From assembly GCF_014207255.1 (NCBI RefSeq), contig NZ_JACHCZ010000003.1, forward strand, positions 370,813 to 434,812: DNA of 64,000 bases. Direction: 5' to 3'. Below are positions 62,972 to 64,000 of this stretch, in pieces. How positions within the stretch are numbered: position 1 is the first letter of the stretch; every line of letters begins with the position of its first letter. This DNA comes from Pseudomonas sp. JAI120. GTDB taxonomy: Bacteria > Pseudomonadota > Gammaproteobacteria > Pseudomonadales > Pseudomonadaceae. A program made the position numbers and the translations under genes. The notes below the pieces were generated by a model. The model searched no databases and was not told where the DNA came from. It saw only the letters and a program-made list of their open reading frames with translations.

Positions 62972-63378
62972 AGAGGGAAGGCACCGCCATCTTTCGGCTG
63001 GCCTTCAACGCTGAGCAGTTCAAGCTTGAGGGTCTTGCCACCCGGTGCCGGCCAATCGATGTGCTGCCCTACCTGCAAGCCAAGCAAGGCACTGCCCACC
63101 GGGGCCAGGACCGAAATCTTGCCTGCATCTGCGTTCGCATCTTTCGGGTAGACCAGGGTCAGGTGGTAGTCCTTGCCGCTGCCTTGCTCACGGCAATGCA
63201 CGCTGGAGTTCATGGTCACGACCGTTGCAGGCACTTCATCGTGGCCAACCACTTCTTCGGCGCGGTCGAGTTCGGCTTGCAGCGCAATAACGCCCGGCTG
63301 CGTCTCGTCCATACGGTCGATCAATTGCTCAAGACGCTGCACATCAAGACGGGTGAGGATGATGGAAGGTGCGGTCAT
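62968..63378 (-). CDS. rnk: Regulator of nucleoside diphosphate kinase (Rnk)
   Basis: 136 residues. An N-terminal short helical part (VQRLEQLIDRMDETQPG) precedes a GreA/GreB-like C-terminal domain (DYHLTLVYPKDANADAGKIS, APVGSALLGLQVGQHIDW). Rnk binds RNA polymerase near the secondary channel. It is convergent with cyaA, as in P. aeruginosa. Confidence 0.93.
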   Translation of the reverse strand: MTAPSIILTRLDVQRLEQLIDRMDETQPGVIALQAELDRAEEVVGHDEVPATVVTMNSSVHCREQGSGKDYHLTLVYPKDANADAGKISVLAPVGSALLGLQVGQHIDWPAPGGKTLKLELLSVEGQPKDGGAFPL

Positions 63379-63403
63379 GATTCAGGCAGACTCCTTTTTT
63401 CTG

Positions 63404-63441
63404 CACAAAAAAGCAAAACCCCGCCAGGAAAAGGCGGGGTT
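63404..63441 (-). terminator. Rho-independent terminator of the DUF1289-cyaY unit
   Basis: AACCCCGCC (63417-63425) pairs with GGCGGGGTT (63433-63441) around AGGAAAA, followed on the minus strand by TTTGCTTTTTT. It lies between the DUF1289 gene and rnk. Confidence 0.85.
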
Positions 63442-63509
63442 CTCACGGGCCTCGATGAGTTGAGGCGTACCCGGACACTATCACAGCAGCGCAAATAAAC
63501 AAGACAGGC

Positions 63510-63728
63510 TCAAGACGCCGCCTTGCGTTGCTCGGCCTGGGCCACGATCACTCGGCGCCGCTGATCATCGGCGGAGCGCCATTCACGGATGTCTTCCACA
63601 TGGCGGAAGCAGCCGAGGCAGACTTTTTGCTCGTCCAGGCGACACAAACTGATACAAGGTGACGGCACCGCCGGGCTGACATTACTGAACAGCGGCTTGG
63701 GCGGGCGTACGAGTGCAGGCTGGCTCAC
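63510..63728 (-). CDS. DUF1289 family protein
   Basis: 72 residues. The family core PSPCISLCRLDEQKVCLGCF holds four cysteines that could bind metal, followed by RHVEDIREWRSADDQRRR. Found widely in Proteobacteria as a short protein of unknown role. It begins 2 nt after the cyaY stop, so the two share a transcript. Confidence 0.85.
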   Translation of the reverse strand: MSQPALVRPPKPLFSNVSPAVPSPCISLCRLDEQKVCLGCFRHVEDIREWRSADDQRRRVIVAQAEQRKAAS

Positions 63729-63730
63729 GA

Positions 63731-64000
63731 TCAGATCTCGTCAAAGTCCAGCTCGGCGCCGGTATATTCGTGGACCAGGCGCGTGAGCATCTCGCCCAAC
63801 AACTCTTCACTCTTGTCGCACTGCCATTTGCCGCTTTCTTCGTCGTAGTCGAAGTGAACGCCACCGGAGCGCGCCGCCAGCCACAGCTGACGCAGCGGTT
63901 CCTGGCGACTGAAGATCAGTTGCTGGCCACTCTCGAACTTGACGGTCAGCACGCCGGCCGAGTTTTCCAGGTCCACATCCAGGCCGCTATCGTCAAAAAT
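63731..64000 (-). CDS. cyaY: CyaY, frataxin-like iron-sulfur assembly protein (5' end cut by the window)
   Basis: The last 89 codons of a frataxin homologue run off the window end. The sequence contains IFDDSGLDVDLENSAGVLTV, IFSRQEPLRQLWLAA and HFDYDEESGKWQCDKSEELL, all frataxin/CyaY core segments. About 20 N-terminal residues, including the acidic iron-binding helix, are missing. The in-frame GTG at 63976 is internal, not the start. CyaY regulates cysteine desulfurase activity and binds iron. Confidence 0.9.
   Translation of the reverse strand: MFDDSGLDVDLENSAGVLTVKFESGQQLIFSRQEPLRQLWLAARSGGVHFDYDEESGKWQCDKSEELLGEMLTRLVHEYTGAELDFDEI

Overview
The window is chromosomal DNA of a Pseudomonas, most probably of the P. 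fluorescens group. Gene order is close to the P. aeruginosa block from the iron-binding-protein gene through ubiH-pepP-zapA-6S RNA-fau, glpT, ubiD, rho-trxA, ppx-ppk-hemB, algP-algQ-dsbH, hemYXDC-algR, argH, cyaA, rnk to cyaY. High-GC codon use and REP repeats with arms of the type TGTGGGAGGGGGCTTGC support this. Assignments rest on reading the translations and on remembered synteny; no database search was run.

Layout. 1-124: an odd G16/C29 homopolymer palindrome with a partial REP arm, possibly an assembly fault. 125-6018 (minus): ferric-type binding protein, then ygfB-pepP-ubiH-thioesterase-ubiI (ubiquinone hydroxylation). 6157-7575 (plus): TIGR02449 gene, zapA, 6S RNA, fau. 7583-8377: an untracked 49-aa membrane protein and an EVE-domain protein. 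8515-13312: HlyD / fused double-ATPase / permease exporter (yhiI-rbbA-yhhJ type). 13373-17936: secreted FliL-like protein, quinone oxidoreductase, glpT with two GlpR-like operators, chaC, outer-membrane barrel candidate. 17971-22387 (minus): ferredoxin-fused flavin reductase plus ubiD, rho, trxA.

22440-31200 is the accessory part. Between trxA and ppx, which adjoin in P. aeruginosa, lie a FadR/GntR regulator diverging from an amino-acid ABC importer, and a minus-strand chaperone-usher operon (DUF1120 pilin, chaperone, usher, small terminal subunit) behind a 448-bp AT-richer gap.

31231-39495: ppx convergent with ppk, hemB, DedA, an alkylglycerol-monooxygenase-like membrane hydroxylase, elbB, YaiI. 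39498-44807: cytochrome c/FTR1 iron permease and a four-gene envelope operon (COG3014 lipoprotein, YcfL, LpoB, CsgG/LpoB-like). 44959-48680: LysE exporter, small MscS channel, YheS-type ABC-F, TIGR02444 protein. 48677-57155: algP with a 39-bp tandem repeat, FKBP, algQ, dsbH, hemYXDC-algR; the algZ/fimS kinase next to algR in P. aeruginosa is absent. 57658-64000: argH, small conserved genes, cyaA, rnk, DUF1289, truncated cyaY.

Most of the window is core housekeeping. The items most worth checking are the trxA-ppx insertion, the LpoB/CsgG-like operon, the algP repeat, the missing algZ, the AGMO-like hydroxylase and the REP family. No convincing wholly new system was found.
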